From Piscinibacter lacus (GTDB lineage: Bacteria; Pseudomonadota; Gammaproteobacteria; Burkholderiales; Burkholderiaceae_C), in the NCBI RefSeq assembly GCF_016735685.1, contig NZ_JAERRA010000001.1:806001-870000 (forward strand): 64,000 bases of DNA, read 5' to 3'. The first letter of the stretch is position 1. Every line of letters begins with the position of its first letter. Shown here piece by piece: positions 24,571 to 34,627 of this stretch. The notes below the pieces were generated by a model. The model did no database searches. It was given only the letters and a program-made list of their open reading frames with translations, and was not told the DNA's origin. A program made the position numbers and the translations under genes.

Positions 24571-26911
24571 GCGGCCCCGCGGCGCCTGGGCGCCCGCCGG
24601 CCGGCGGCGCCTGCCCGGCCTCTTGCTGGCGGCGCTCGCGCAGCTCGTGGCGCTCGCGCCGGCTGCCGCGGGCCCGGTGCCGCCTGCGGTGGCCGGGCTG
24701 CCGGCCCGGGCGGCTTCCGCCCCGGCCGAGGCCCGGCCCGGCGTGCCGGGGCGTCCGCGCATTGCCCTGGTCCTGTCGGGCGGCGGGGCGCGCGGCCTGG
24801 CCCACATCGGCGTGCTCAAGGTGCTGGAGCGCGCCCGGGTGCCGGTGGACCTGATCGTCGGCACCTCGATGGGCGCGATCATCGGCGGCCTCTATGCCAG
24901 CGGCATGGAAGCCTCGGCCATCGACGCCGAGATCCGGCGGGTCGACTGGGACGGCCTGTTCGCCAACCGCGTCGCCCGGCCCGAGCTGCCGCTGCGCCAG
25001 AAGGAGGACGACTACGCCGTCACCCCGGCGCTGGAGGTCGGCCTGCGCGACGGCGAACTGCGCGTGCCGCTGGGCACCGTCTCGACCCGCGGCCTGGAGC
25101 TGCTGCTGCGCCGCTACACCCTGCCGGTGGCCGAGCTGCGCGACTTCGACCGCCTGCCCATTCCCTTCCGCGCCGTCGCCACCGACATGGAGACCGGCCG
25201 GCCCGAGATCCTGGCCCACGGCGACCTGGCCCTGGCGATGCGCTCGAGCATGAGCGTGCCGGGCGTGTTCGCGCCCACCGAGCTCGGCGGCCGCCTGCTG
25301 GGCGATGGTGGCCTGGTCGACAACCTGCCGGTGGCCGTGGCGCGCAGCCTGGGGGCCGAGCGCATCATCGCCGTCAACATCGGCACGCCGCTGCAGCCGC
25401 GCGAGTCGCTCGACACCCTGCTCGGGGTGACGGCGCAGATGATCAACATCCTCACCGAGCAGAACGTGCAGCGCAGCCTGGCGCGGCTCGATGCGCAGCG
25501 CGACCTGCTGATCGCCCCCGACCTCGGCCGGCTGACGGCCGCCGACTTCCAGGAGGCTGCGGCCTTCATCGCCCTGGGCGAGGACCAGGCCGCGCAGCAA
25601 TGGCCGGCCCTGCGCGCGCTGGCCCTGCCCGAGGCCGACTACCGGGCCTGGCGCGCGGCGCGCGGCGACTTCTCCACCCCGCGCAGCGCCCTGGCGCGGG
25701 TCGGCTTCAGTGGCTCCGACCAGACCCGGCCCGAGCGCTACGCCGGCCTGCTGGAGAGCCAGGCCGGCGAGCGCTTCGACGTGGCCGCGGCCGAGCGCGA
25801 CGTGCGCCGCCTGGCCGCCGCCGGCGACTACACCCGGGTCGATTACCAGTTGCTGCCCGGCGCTGATGGCGACAGCCTGATCTTCAGCGTCGAGGAGAAG
25901 ACCTGGGGCCCGAACTTCTTCCGCGTCGGCCTGGACTTCAGCACCGATTTCAGCGGCCGCGGCGGCTTCAACGTCAAGCTGCTGCATCACCGGCCCTGGC
26001 TGGACGAGGCCGGCCTGAGCTGGCGCAACCTCGTGCAGATCGGCACCGAACCCGGCTGGACCAGCGAGCTGCGGCGTCCGCTGGGTGAGCTGGCTTCGCC
26101 GCTGGGCGGCTGGTTCGCCGCGCTGGCGGGCGAGCTGGGCCGCGAGGAGGTACTCACTTACGCGGGTGCCGAGGGCGGGGAGACCGGCCGCATCCGCCGC
26201 ACCCGCAGCCGACTGGGCCTGGACCTGGGCCAGCCCCTGGGCACCTTGGGCGAGCTGCGCCTGGGCGCCTACAGCGAGCGCTGGCGCGACCGCGTGGTCG
26301 TCGCCAGCGAGGCCTTCGACGGCCTGCGCGGCGGCATCACCCGGCGCGAGCGCGGCCTGCGCCTGCGCCTGGCCTTCGACCGGCTCGATTTCGCCAGCTT
26401 CCCGCAGGCCGGCTGGCGGGCGCGGCTGGAACTGGCCGCCGGCGCCCTGGACGACCAGGCCAGCACGGATCGCCGCCAGAGCTTCACCCGCATCGAGGCC
26501 GAGGGCACCCAGGCCTGGACCCTGGGGCGCCGCCATGTGCTGACGCTCTCGGGCCGGCTGCTGGCCAGCGGCCACGGCCGCAACACCGGGCAGGGGCTGG
26601 ATGCGCTGGGGGGCTTCCAGCAGCTCTCGGGCTACAAGCCGGGGCAGATCGACGGCAACCAGATCCTCTTCGGCCGGGCCGTCTATTACGCGCGGCTCAG
26701 CCCCACGGCCCTGACCCGCGGCCTCTTCGCCGGCGCCTCGGCCGAGCTGGGCAATGCCTGGCGTCGGCGGGAGGACATCCGCCTGGGCGATCTGCGCAGC
26801 GGTTTCTCGGTCTTCCTGGGGGCCGACACCGGCCTGGGCCCGCTCTACCTGGGCCTGGTGCATGCGCCGCGCGGCGACACCGGCCTGGTGCTGCGCCTGG
26901 GCGCACCCTGA
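24545..26911 (+). CDS. Patatin-like phospholipase with POTRA and beta-barrel (PlpD-type, type Vd secretion)
   Basis: A 788-residue exported protein. After a signal-like N-terminus comes a patatin domain: oxyanion loop GGGARG near residues 78-83, nucleophile GTSMG near 106-110, and catalytic Asp in LGDGGLVDN near 253-261. A POTRA-like linker (about 375-450) leads to a C-terminal 16-strand-type barrel region of the bacterial surface antigen family. This layout matches PlpD/FplA type Vd autotransporters, which place a phospholipase A outside the cell. The ATG at 24545 overlaps the DUF1631 gene; a GTG five codons later is possible. It ends one base before convergent engB. Confidence 0.86.
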   Translation: MACWRVGTERPRGAWAPAGRRRLPGLLLAALAQLVALAPAAAGPVPPAVAGLPARAASAPAEARPGVPGRPRIALVLSGGGARGLAHIGVLKVLERARVPVDLIVGTSMGAIIGGLYASGMEASAIDAEIRRVDWDGLFANRVARPELPLRQKEDDYAVTPALEVGLRDGELRVPLGTVSTRGLELLLRRYTLPVAELRDFDRLPIPFRAVATDMETGRPEILAHGDLALAMRSSMSVPGVFAPTELGGRLLGDGGLVDNLPVAVARSLGAERIIAVNIGTPLQPRESLDTLLGVTAQMINILTEQNVQRSLARLDAQRDLLIAPDLGRLTAADFQEAAAFIALGEDQAAQQWPALRALALPEADYRAWRAARGDFSTPRSALARVGFSGSDQTRPERYAGLLESQAGERFDVAAAERDVRRLAAAGDYTRVDYQLLPGADGDSLIFSVEEKTWGPNFFRVGLDFSTDFSGRGGFNVKLLHHRPWLDEAGLSWRNLVQIGTEPGWTSELRRPLGELASPLGGWFAALAGELGREEVLTYAGAEGGETGRIRRTRSRLGLDLGQPLGTLGELRLGAYSERWRDRVVVASEAFDGLRGGITRRERGLRLRLAFDRLDFASFPQAGWRARLELAAGALDDQASTDRRQSFTRIEAEGTQAWTLGRRHVLTLSGRLLASGHGRNTGQGLDALGGFQQLSGYKPGQIDGNQILFGRAVYYARLSPTALTRGLFAGASAELGNAWRRREDIRLGDLRSGFSVFLGADTGLGPLYLGLVHAPRGDTGLVLRLGAP

Positions 26912-27763
26912 TCAGGGCGCGGCGGGCGGCGGGCTGTCGCTTGCGCTGGCCTCGGTGGGCGCGTGGGCTTCGGGCGCCGGGCCGGGCTCGGGTACGGCGT
27001 CCTGCGGCGTGTCGCCCGCGGGTTCGGCGCCGGGTTCGGCGGCGGGCGCAGCGGCCAGGGCCGCGGCCCAGCGGGCGCGGCAGCCATCGGCCCATTCCCG
27101 CAGGCTGCCGGCGAGGTCGTCGACCCCCACCCGCTTGAGGGCGGAGAAAAGCAGCAAGCCGACGTCGGCATCCTCGGTGACATGCTCGGCCAGGGCCTCT
27201 TGCGCGGCGGCCAGCGCGCGGGTGGATTCGGCGCGGTTGAGCTTGTCGGTCTTGGTCAGCACGACCATCAGCTTGACCTCGCCGACAGCAATGCGCGGCC
27301 GCACGAAGTCGAGCAGGCGCTGATCCAGATCGGTCAGGCCCAGGCGCGGATCGACCAGCAGCACCACGCCGGCCAGGTTGCGGCGCTGGGCCAAGTAGTC
27401 GGCCATCACCTGCTGCCAGCGCAGCTTGGCCTGGCGTTCGACGGCCGCATAGCCGTAGCCGGGCAGGTCGGCGAACAGGGCCTCAGGCGCATCCTTGGGG
27501 CCGACGCTGAACAGATTGATGTGCTGGGTGCGGCCGGGGGTCTTCGAGGCGAAGGCCAGGCGGCGCTGCTGGGCCAGGGTGTTGATCGCCGTGGACTTGC
27601 CGGCATTGCTGCGGCCGACGAAGGCGATCTCGGGCAGCAGGCTGGTCGGAAGCTGGTCGAGACGGGCCGCGGTCGTCAGGAAGCGCGCGGTGTGCGTCCA
27701 GGCCAGGGCCGTGCGAAGGCTGCCTGCCTGGGGGGAAGCGTCGGGTATCAAGGGCTCAGTCAT
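26912..27763 (-). CDS. engB: Ribosome biogenesis GTPase EngB (YsxC/YihA)
   Basis: A 283-residue TRAFAC GTPase needed for 50S subunit assembly. G1 GRSNAGKST near residues 50-58, the TPGRTQ switch (G2), G3 DLPGYGYA, G4 TKTDKL, and G5 FSALKRVG are all intact. The last ~50 residues (Pro/Ala/Glu-rich, after REWADGC) are a low-complexity tail longer than in most EngB proteins. It is divergent from cytochrome c4, an arrangement common in betaproteobacteria. Confidence 0.94.
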   Translation of the reverse strand: MTEPLIPDASPQAGSLRTALAWTHTARFLTTAARLDQLPTSLLPEIAFVGRSNAGKSTAINTLAQQRRLAFASKTPGRTQHINLFSVGPKDAPEALFADLPGYGYAAVERQAKLRWQQVMADYLAQRRNLAGVVLLVDPRLGLTDLDQRLLDFVRPRIAVGEVKLMVVLTKTDKLNRAESTRALAAAQEALAEHVTEDADVGLLLFSALKRVGVDDLAGSLREWADGCRARWAAALAAAPAAEPGAEPAGDTPQDAVPEPGPAPEAHAPTEASASDSPPPAAP

Positions 27764-27864
27764 CCGGCATTGTAAAATCGAGTGTTTTCCCGAACCGCCA
27801 TGACATCGCGAGACCGCGGTTTCTCGCGTGGTTGCCGATCTCTTCCGTCCACACAGCCTCCACC
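27764..27864. promoter_or_regulatory. Divergent engB/cytochrome c4 promoter region
   Basis: 101 bases between two divergent starts. It holds the most A/T-rich text nearby (ATTGTAAAATCGAGTGTTTT at about 27770-27789), where a TAAAAT-like -10 box could lie. No convincing -35 partner could be assigned. Confidence 0.4.
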
Positions 27865-28479
27865 ATGAAGTCCGTCCTGACCCTGCTGCTGGCGGCCGCG
27901 CTGGCTGCGCCCGCCCTTGCCGAGACCCCCCAGGCGCCGGTCAAGGCCGACCTGAAGAAGGGCGAGGCCATCGCCCAGACCTGCATCGCCTGCCACAGCG
28001 CCGATGGCAGCCGCGGTTCGCCGGCCAATCCCATCCTGCAAGGCCAGCACCCGGAATACCTCGTCCGCCAGCTCCAGGGCTTCAAGTCGGGCCAGCGCGC
28101 CAACGCGATCATGCAGGGCTTTGCCTCGGCCCTGAGCGAAGAAGACATGCGCAATGTCGCCGCCTTCTACGCCAGCAAGACGGCCAAGCCCGGCGCGGCC
28201 AAGAACAAGGACACCGTCGCCCTGGGTGAGTCGATCTACCGCGGCGGCATCCCGTCCAAGGCCGTTCCGGCCTGCGCGGGCTGCCACAGCCCCAGCGGTG
28301 CCGGCATCCCCTCGGTCTACCCCCGCCTTGGCGGCCAGCATGCCGACTACACCGCGGCGCAGCTCACCGGCTTCCGCGATGGCATTCGCAAGAACAATGC
28401 GCAGATGAGCACCATCGCCCAGCGCATGAGCGATCGCGAGATCCAGGCCGTGTCCGATTACATCGCCGGCCTGTATTGA
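27865..28479 (+). CDS. Di-heme cytochrome c4
   Basis: A 204-residue periplasmic cytochrome with signal peptide (cleavage after ALA-E, residue 19). It contains two class I c-type heme motifs, CIACH (40-44) and CAGCH (137-141), in tandem homologous domains, each with a later Met ligand candidate (AIMQGF; AQMSTI). Cytochrome c4 carries electrons to terminal oxidases. It is followed by a terminator and then by the System II cytochrome c maturation genes that would attach its hemes. ATG at 27865 directly precedes the signal peptide. Confidence 0.93.
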   Translation: MKSVLTLLLAAALAAPALAETPQAPVKADLKKGEAIAQTCIACHSADGSRGSPANPILQGQHPEYLVRQLQGFKSGQRANAIMQGFASALSEEDMRNVAAFYASKTAKPGAAKNKDTVALGESIYRGGIPSKAVPACAGCHSPSGAGIPSVYPRLGGQHADYTAAQLTGFRDGIRKNNAQMSTIAQRMSDREIQAVSDYIAGLY

Positions 28480-28524
28480 GCCGACGGCCTCGGGCCCGTC
28501 CGGGCGCCGCGTGATCGCTCCCCC

Positions 28525-28564
28525 CGACCCGGTGTCGCCTGCGTGCGTCACCGGGTCGAGTTTT
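28525..28564 (+). terminator. Rho-independent terminator after cytochrome c4
   Basis: A perfect 10-bp stem CGACCCGGTG/CACCGGGTCG with a 14-base loop is followed by AGTTTT, 46 bases after the stop codon. It separates cytochrome c4 from resB transcription. Confidence 0.8.
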
Positions 28565-28753
28565 GTCCGGCCGCTGGGGGGCCTGCGGGCATCAGGCCCT
28601 TGTGGCCAGCTCAGACGAACTTAAGCCGCCGCTGATACGCTCCTTCAGTCGGCGCTGAACTTTCTCCGCGCTTCGCGCTCTGCCACCCGCCTTGCGGTGT
28701 GCGCAAGTGCCCTCGGCCTCCCCGGCCCGCCTGTTGTCCCCGTCCCCCGAACC

Positions 28754-30925
28754 ATGTCCGCCAGCACCACCGGCCTGACCCTGAACACCCGCTCGCGCCC
28801 GCTGCGCGAGGCGGTCGAGGTGCTGTCCTCGATGCGCTTTGCCATCGCGCTGCTGACGGTGATCTGCATCGCCTCGGTCATCGGCACGGTCGTCACGCAG
28901 CGCGAGCCGGGCGTCAACTATGTCAACCAGTTCGGCCCCTTCTGGGCCGAGATGTTCGACCGGGTCGGCCTCTACAACGTCTACAGCGCCTGGTGGTTCC
29001 TGCTGATCCTGGCCTTCCTGGTGGTCTCGACCAGCCTGTGCATCGCGCGCAATGCCCCCAAGATCTTGGTCGATCTGCGCAGCTACAAGGAGCAGGTGCG
29101 ATCCAACGCGCTCAAGGCCTTCCCGCACCGCGGCGAGGGTGAGCTGGGCGAGGCGCCCGAGGCCGCCCTGCAACGCGTGACCGGCCTGCTCGGCCGCCGC
29201 GGCTGGCGCTACAAGCTCGACGTGCGCGAGGCCCGTGCCGGCCAGGCCGGCGGGGTGATGGTCGCGGCCCGGCAGGGGGCGACCAACAAGCTGGGCTACC
29301 TGGCCGCGCATGGCGCCATCGTGCTGATCTGCATCGGCGGCCTGTTCGATGGCGATCTGGTCGTGCAGGCCCAGATGGCCCTGGGCGGCAAGCAGGCCTA
29401 CAGCGGCGACGGCGCCCTGAGCACCGTGCCGCCCGAGCATGTGCTGAGCCCCGACAACCCGACCTACCGGGGTTCGCTCTTCGTCGGCGAGGGCCAGCGC
29501 TCGGGCGTGGCCGTGCTCAACCTGGCCGATGGCATCGTGCTGCAGCCGCTGCCCTTCGAGATCGAGCTGAAGAAGTTCGTCGTCGACTACTACGAGACCG
29601 GCATGCCCAAGCTCTTTTCGAGCGAGGTGCTGATCCGCGACCGCGAGACCGGGGCCGTGCGCGCCGAGACCATCCGCGTCAACCATCCGGCCGAGAGCCA
29701 CGGCGTGGCCATCTACCAGTCCAGCTTCGAGGACGGCGGCTCGCGCCTGAAGTTCAAGGCCTGGCCGCTCAAGGGCGGTCCGGCCTTTGCCGTCGACGGC
29801 GCCGTCGGTGGCCGCACCCAGCTCAATGAGGCGGGTTCGGGCGAGCAGCTCGGCCTGGAGTTCACCGGCCTGCGCACCATCAATGTCGAGAACGTGACCG
29901 AGCCCGGCGCGGCCACGGCGGGCGCGGTCGACGTCCGCAAGGTCGACCTGGTCGACAGCGTGCAGCGCCACCTGGGCTCGGGCGCCAAGGCGCCGACCGA
30001 GCGCACCCTGCGCAACATCGGCCCGTCCTTCAGCTACAAGCTGCGCGATGCCGCAGGCCAGGCGCGCGAATTCAACAACTACATGCTGCCGGTGGAGCTC
30101 GAAGGCCAGCGCGTCTACCTGGCCGGTGTGCGCGACAACCCCAACGAAAGCTTCCGCTACCTGCGCATCCCCGTGGACGCCGAGGGTGGCATCGGCGACT
30201 GGATGCGCCTGCAAGCGGCCCTGCGCGACCCGGTGCGCCGCGAGGCCGCAGCCCGCAGCTACGTCGAACGCGCCACGCCCGACGAGCGACCGGAGATGCG
30301 CGACGCCCTGCGCGCCTCGGCCCAGCGCACCCTGGGCATGTTCGCGGGCGCCGAGCGCATCGACCCGCCCGGCGCGGCTGCGCCCGAAGGCCCGCCGCCG
30401 GCCGGCCTGATGGCGCTCTCCGCCTTCCTCGAGCAGAACGTGCCCGAGTCCGACCGCGAGCGCACCTCGGAAGTGCTGCTGCGCATCCTCAACGGCAGCC
30501 TGCTGGAGTTGCTGCAGCAGGCGCGTGCGGCCGAAGGCCTCAAGCCCCTGGCGCTGGATGAGTCGCTGCAGGCCTTCATGAGCCAGTCGCTGATCGCGCT
30601 GTCGGATGTCGCCTTCTTCCCGGCGCCGCTGCTGCTGACGCTGGAGAACTTCGAGCAGGTCCAGGCCAGCGTCTTCCAGGTCACCCGGGCGCCGGGCAAG
30701 ACCCTGGTCTACCTGGGCTGTGCCTTCCTGATCGTGGGCGTGTTCGCGATGCTCTACATCCGCGAGCGCCGGCTGTGGGTCTGGCTGGAGGACCTCGGCG
30801 AAGGCCGCACCCGCCTGACGGCCGCCTTGTCCTCGACCCGCCAGACCCTGGATACCGACCGAGAATTCGATCAGTTGCGCACCGCCCTGCTGGCGGGACC
30901 GCGCACGGAGGAGCGTCCTGCATGA
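28754..30925 (+). CDS. resB: Cytochrome c biogenesis protein ResB (CcsB/Ccs1 subunit)
   Basis: A 723-residue membrane protein of System II cytochrome c maturation. Hydrophobic helices occur near residues 25-45 (AIALLTVICIASVIGTVV), 75-95 (WWFLLILAFLVVSTSL), 175-195, and near the C-terminus (TLVYLGCAFLIVGVFAML), separated by a large periplasmic domain. With the next gene product it exports heme and presents it to apocytochromes. The ATG at 28754 follows a 274-base gap. Its TGA overlaps the ATG of the next gene (ATGA). Length agrees with betaproteobacterial ResB. Confidence 0.93.
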   Translation: MSASTTGLTLNTRSRPLREAVEVLSSMRFAIALLTVICIASVIGTVVTQREPGVNYVNQFGPFWAEMFDRVGLYNVYSAWWFLLILAFLVVSTSLCIARNAPKILVDLRSYKEQVRSNALKAFPHRGEGELGEAPEAALQRVTGLLGRRGWRYKLDVREARAGQAGGVMVAARQGATNKLGYLAAHGAIVLICIGGLFDGDLVVQAQMALGGKQAYSGDGALSTVPPEHVLSPDNPTYRGSLFVGEGQRSGVAVLNLADGIVLQPLPFEIELKKFVVDYYETGMPKLFSSEVLIRDRETGAVRAETIRVNHPAESHGVAIYQSSFEDGGSRLKFKAWPLKGGPAFAVDGAVGGRTQLNEAGSGEQLGLEFTGLRTINVENVTEPGAATAGAVDVRKVDLVDSVQRHLGSGAKAPTERTLRNIGPSFSYKLRDAAGQAREFNNYMLPVELEGQRVYLAGVRDNPNESFRYLRIPVDAEGGIGDWMRLQAALRDPVRREAAARSYVERATPDERPEMRDALRASAQRTLGMFAGAERIDPPGAAAPEGPPPAGLMALSAFLEQNVPESDRERTSEVLLRILNGSLLELLQQARAAEGLKPLALDESLQAFMSQSLIALSDVAFFPAPLLLTLENFEQVQASVFQVTRAPGKTLVYLGCAFLIVGVFAMLYIRERRLWVWLEDLGEGRTRLTAALSSTRQTLDTDREFDQLRTALLAGPRTEERPA

Positions 30926-32310
30926 ACACCACCACCTTGCGTCTTGAATCGCCCGGCCTGCTAGCCCGGCGTTCGGTTTACGACTGGGTCTTTGCTCTGT
31001 TGATCGTCGTCGGGGCAGGCTATGCCTGGCAACGCTACGGCGACAGCATGGACTTCTACGAGCGCGCCATCCTGCTGGGTGCCGTGCCTTCGGCCATCGC
31101 CCTCGGCTGGTTCTGGGGGCCGCTGCGCACGCTGATGCTGGGCGTGGGCGCGGCCAGCCTGCTGGCCATCGGCCTCTATGCCCAGGTCAGCGACGGTTTC
31201 GGTGCCGACCTGGACGCCGGCCAGAACAAGCTGCTGCTCAAGTATTTCCTGGCCAGCCAGAGCGCCATCCTGTGGATGGGCGTGCTCTTCTGGCTCAGCA
31301 CCTTGTTCTACTGGATCGGCCTGCTGGGCCGCGGCCGCGCGGAAACCGCCGAGCGCCTGGGCAGCGTCTTCGCCTGGGGCGGCGTGGCCATGGCCCTGGT
31401 CGGCACCATGGTGCGCTGGTACGAAAGCCACCAGATCGCGCCCGATGTCGGCCACATCCCGGTCAGCAACCTCTACGAAGTCTTCGTGATGTTCGCCTGG
31501 ATGACGGCGGCCTTCCATCTCTACTTCGAGTCGCTCTACCTCGGCCGCGCCCGCGAGGGCGGCACCGTGCACGGCGAATCCTCGGTGCGTTCGCTGGGCG
31601 CCTTCGTCATGCTGATCGTCAGCGCGGCGGTCGGCTTCCTGCTCTGGTACACGGTCACGCGCGAGGCGCAGCAGATCCAGCCCCTGGTGCCGGCCCTGCA
31701 GAGCTGGTGGATGAAGGTGCATGTGCCGGCCAATTTCGTGGGCTACGGCACCTTCGCGCTGTCGGCCATGGTGGCCTGGGCCTATCTGCTCAAGAGCGGC
31801 TCGCCGTCCTCGCTGCGCACCGCCTTCGTCTATGTGCCCATCGGCCTGAGCCTGGTGCTGCTGGGCTTCCAGAACTTCGGCGGCGTGACGCCCCAGGTCG
31901 AGACGGCGCTGGGCAAGAGCCTGCGCATGGTGGTGGGCGTCGGCCTGTTCTGCGCGCTGACGCTGGCGCTGCGCCGGCCCATCGTCGCCAAGCTGCCGAG
32001 CCTGGAACTGCTCGACGACGTGATGTACAAGGCGATTGCCGTCGGCTTTGCCTTCTTCACCATCGCGACCGTGCTGGGCGCGCTGTGGGCCGCCGAGGCC
32101 TGGGGCGGCTACTGGTCCTGGGACCCGAAGGAGACCTGGGCGCTGATCGTCTGGCTCAACTACGCGGCTTGGCTGCACATGCGCCTGATGAAGGGCCTGC
32201 GCGGCACCGTGGCGGCCTGGTGGGCCCTGGTCGGCCTGGTCATCACGACCTTCGCCTTCCTCGGTGTGAACATGTTCCTCAGCGGCCTGCACAGCTACGG
32301 CGAGCTCTGA
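30922..32310 (+). CDS. ccsB: Cytochrome c biogenesis protein CcsA/ResC (betaproteobacterial 'CcsB')
   Basis: A 462-residue polytopic membrane protein of the heme-handling protein family. The tryptophan-rich WWD signature is evident as [19 protein letters not shown] near residue 394-412, with flanking heme-ligand histidines (VHVPANF; WLHMRLM). It is translationally coupled to resB by a 4-base overlap. Function: heme export and ligation to CXXCH apocytochromes such as the c4 upstream and the cytochrome c1 at the window end. Confidence 0.93.
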   Translation: MNTTTLRLESPGLLARRSVYDWVFALLIVVGAGYAWQRYGDSMDFYERAILLGAVPSAIALGWFWGPLRTLMLGVGAASLLAIGLYAQVSDGFGADLDAGQNKLLLKYFLASQSAILWMGVLFWLSTLFYWIGLLGRGRAETAERLGSVFAWGGVAMALVGTMVRWYESHQIAPDVGHIPVSNLYEVFVMFAWMTAAFHLYFESLYLGRAREGGTVHGESSVRSLGAFVMLIVSAAVGFLLWYTVTREAQQIQPLVPALQSWWMKVHVPANFVGYGTFALSAMVAWAYLLKSGSPSSLRTAFVYVPIGLSLVLLGFQNFGGVTPQVETALGKSLRMVVGVGLFCALTLALRRPIVAKLPSLELLDDVMYKAIAVGFAFFTIATVLGALWAAEAWGGYWSWDPKETWALIVWLNYAAWLHMRLMKGLRGTVAAWWALVGLVITTFAFLGVNMFLSGLHSYGEL

Positions 32311-32446
32311 TCGTCAGGGCCGGGCTCGCCGCGCCGGGAGGCGGACGGGCCCCATGCCCGCAGGCCGGCGGCCGCGGGCGGCAGGCTGTAAGGTGAGTGA
32401 TGCAGAGCCGACCACTCCCCATCGCCGAAGCCTGCCAGGAGCCCCC

Positions 32447-33454
<1,008 letters not shown>

Positions 33455-34083
33455 GCCGCGCCGGCCCCGCCGGCCGCTGCTGCTGCATCCCCTGGCCCAG
33501 CCCCTGCTGGTGCTGCTGGGCCTGCTGCCGCTGGCCGAGCTAATCTGGCGGATCGCCGCCGACGCCTTGGGTGCCAACCCGGCCGAAGCCCTGATCCGCC
33601 AGACCGGCGACTGGACGCTGCGCATGCTCTGCCTGACCCTGGCCGTCACGCCGCTGCGCGAGGCCCTGGGCCTGCCCGCCCTGGCGCGCTTTCGCCGCAC
33701 CCTCGGACTGTTCGTCTACTTCTACGCCCTGCTGCACCTGAGCGCCTATGCCTGGCTGGACATGGGCCTGGACCCGGCCGCCGTGGTGACGGACATCCTC
33801 AAGCGCCCCTTCATCCTGGTCGGCTTCCTGGCCCTGCTGCTGCTGACGCCGCTGGCCGCGACCTCCTTCAATGCCGCGATCCGGCGCCTGGGCGCGGTGC
33901 GCTGGAAGCGCCTGCACCGGGCCGTGTACGCAGTGGCCGGCCTGGCCCTGCTGCACTTCTTCTGGATGCGTGCGGGCAAGCAGGACTTTGCCGAGGTGGC
34001 GGTCTATGCCGCTGTGATCGCGCTGCTGCTGGGCTGGCGCCTGCGCGGCATGCTGGCCCGCAGGCGCAGCGCCTGAGCCTGGC

Positions 34084-34551
34084 TCAGGCGCTGCCGGGCG
34101 GCAGCGGAATGTCGGCCGGCAGCGGCCGCGGGATGGGCCGGCGCTGGCCCTGCCGGTCGATGGCCACATAGGTGAGCTGGGCCTCGGTCACCTTCACCAC
34201 GATGGGGTCTGCCGGGTTGCGCTCGGCATAGACCTCGACCGCGACCGTGACCGAGGTGTTGCCCACCGCCACCACGCGGGCATAGAGGCTAAGCAGATCG
34301 CCGACCGACACCGACTGGCGGAAGACGAATTCCTTGACCGCGATGGTTGCGATGCGCCCGCGCGCGAGCCGGGCCGAGAGCACGGCGCCCGCCAGGTCCA
34401 CCTGCGACATGATCCAGCCGCCAAAGATGTCGCCATTGCCATTGGCATCGGCCGGCATGGGCAGCACGCGCAGCACCGGGGACTCGCCGACGGGCAGGGC
34501 GCTGAGCTCGGGCTGGGGGCGGGAACGGGTGTCGCGCGGGTCTTCGATCAT
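34084..34551 (-). CDS. Acyl-CoA thioesterase, hotdog fold (YciA-like)
   Basis: A 155-residue protein with the hotdog-fold pattern: LRVLPMPADANGNGDIFGGWIM near residues 27-48, whose NGDIFGGW segment is the YciA/BACH active-site helix region, then IATIAVKEFVFRQSVSVGDLL. It should hydrolyse acyl-CoA esters in the cytoplasm. Divergent from the ABC exporter with 76 bases between starts. A longer upstream frame (to 34719) overlaps that gene and was not used. Confidence 0.86.
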   Translation of the reverse strand: MIEDPRDTRSRPQPELSALPVGESPVLRVLPMPADANGNGDIFGGWIMSQVDLAGAVLSARLARGRIATIAVKEFVFRQSVSVGDLLSLYARVVAVGNTSVTVAVEVYAERNPADPIVVKVTEAQLTYVAIDRQGQRRPIPRPLPADIPLPPGSA

Positions 34552-34627
34552 GGGATTCCGTGGCGTGGCTGCGGGGGCGGGCTCAACGGCGACACTGCGC
34601 GGCTGGCCCTTTCCTGGATTGTCGAAT

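Noticed and set aside
24461..26863. 800-codon reverse-strand frame opposite the patatin gene
   Set aside because: Same antisense artefact; the forward strand carries clear catalytic motifs.
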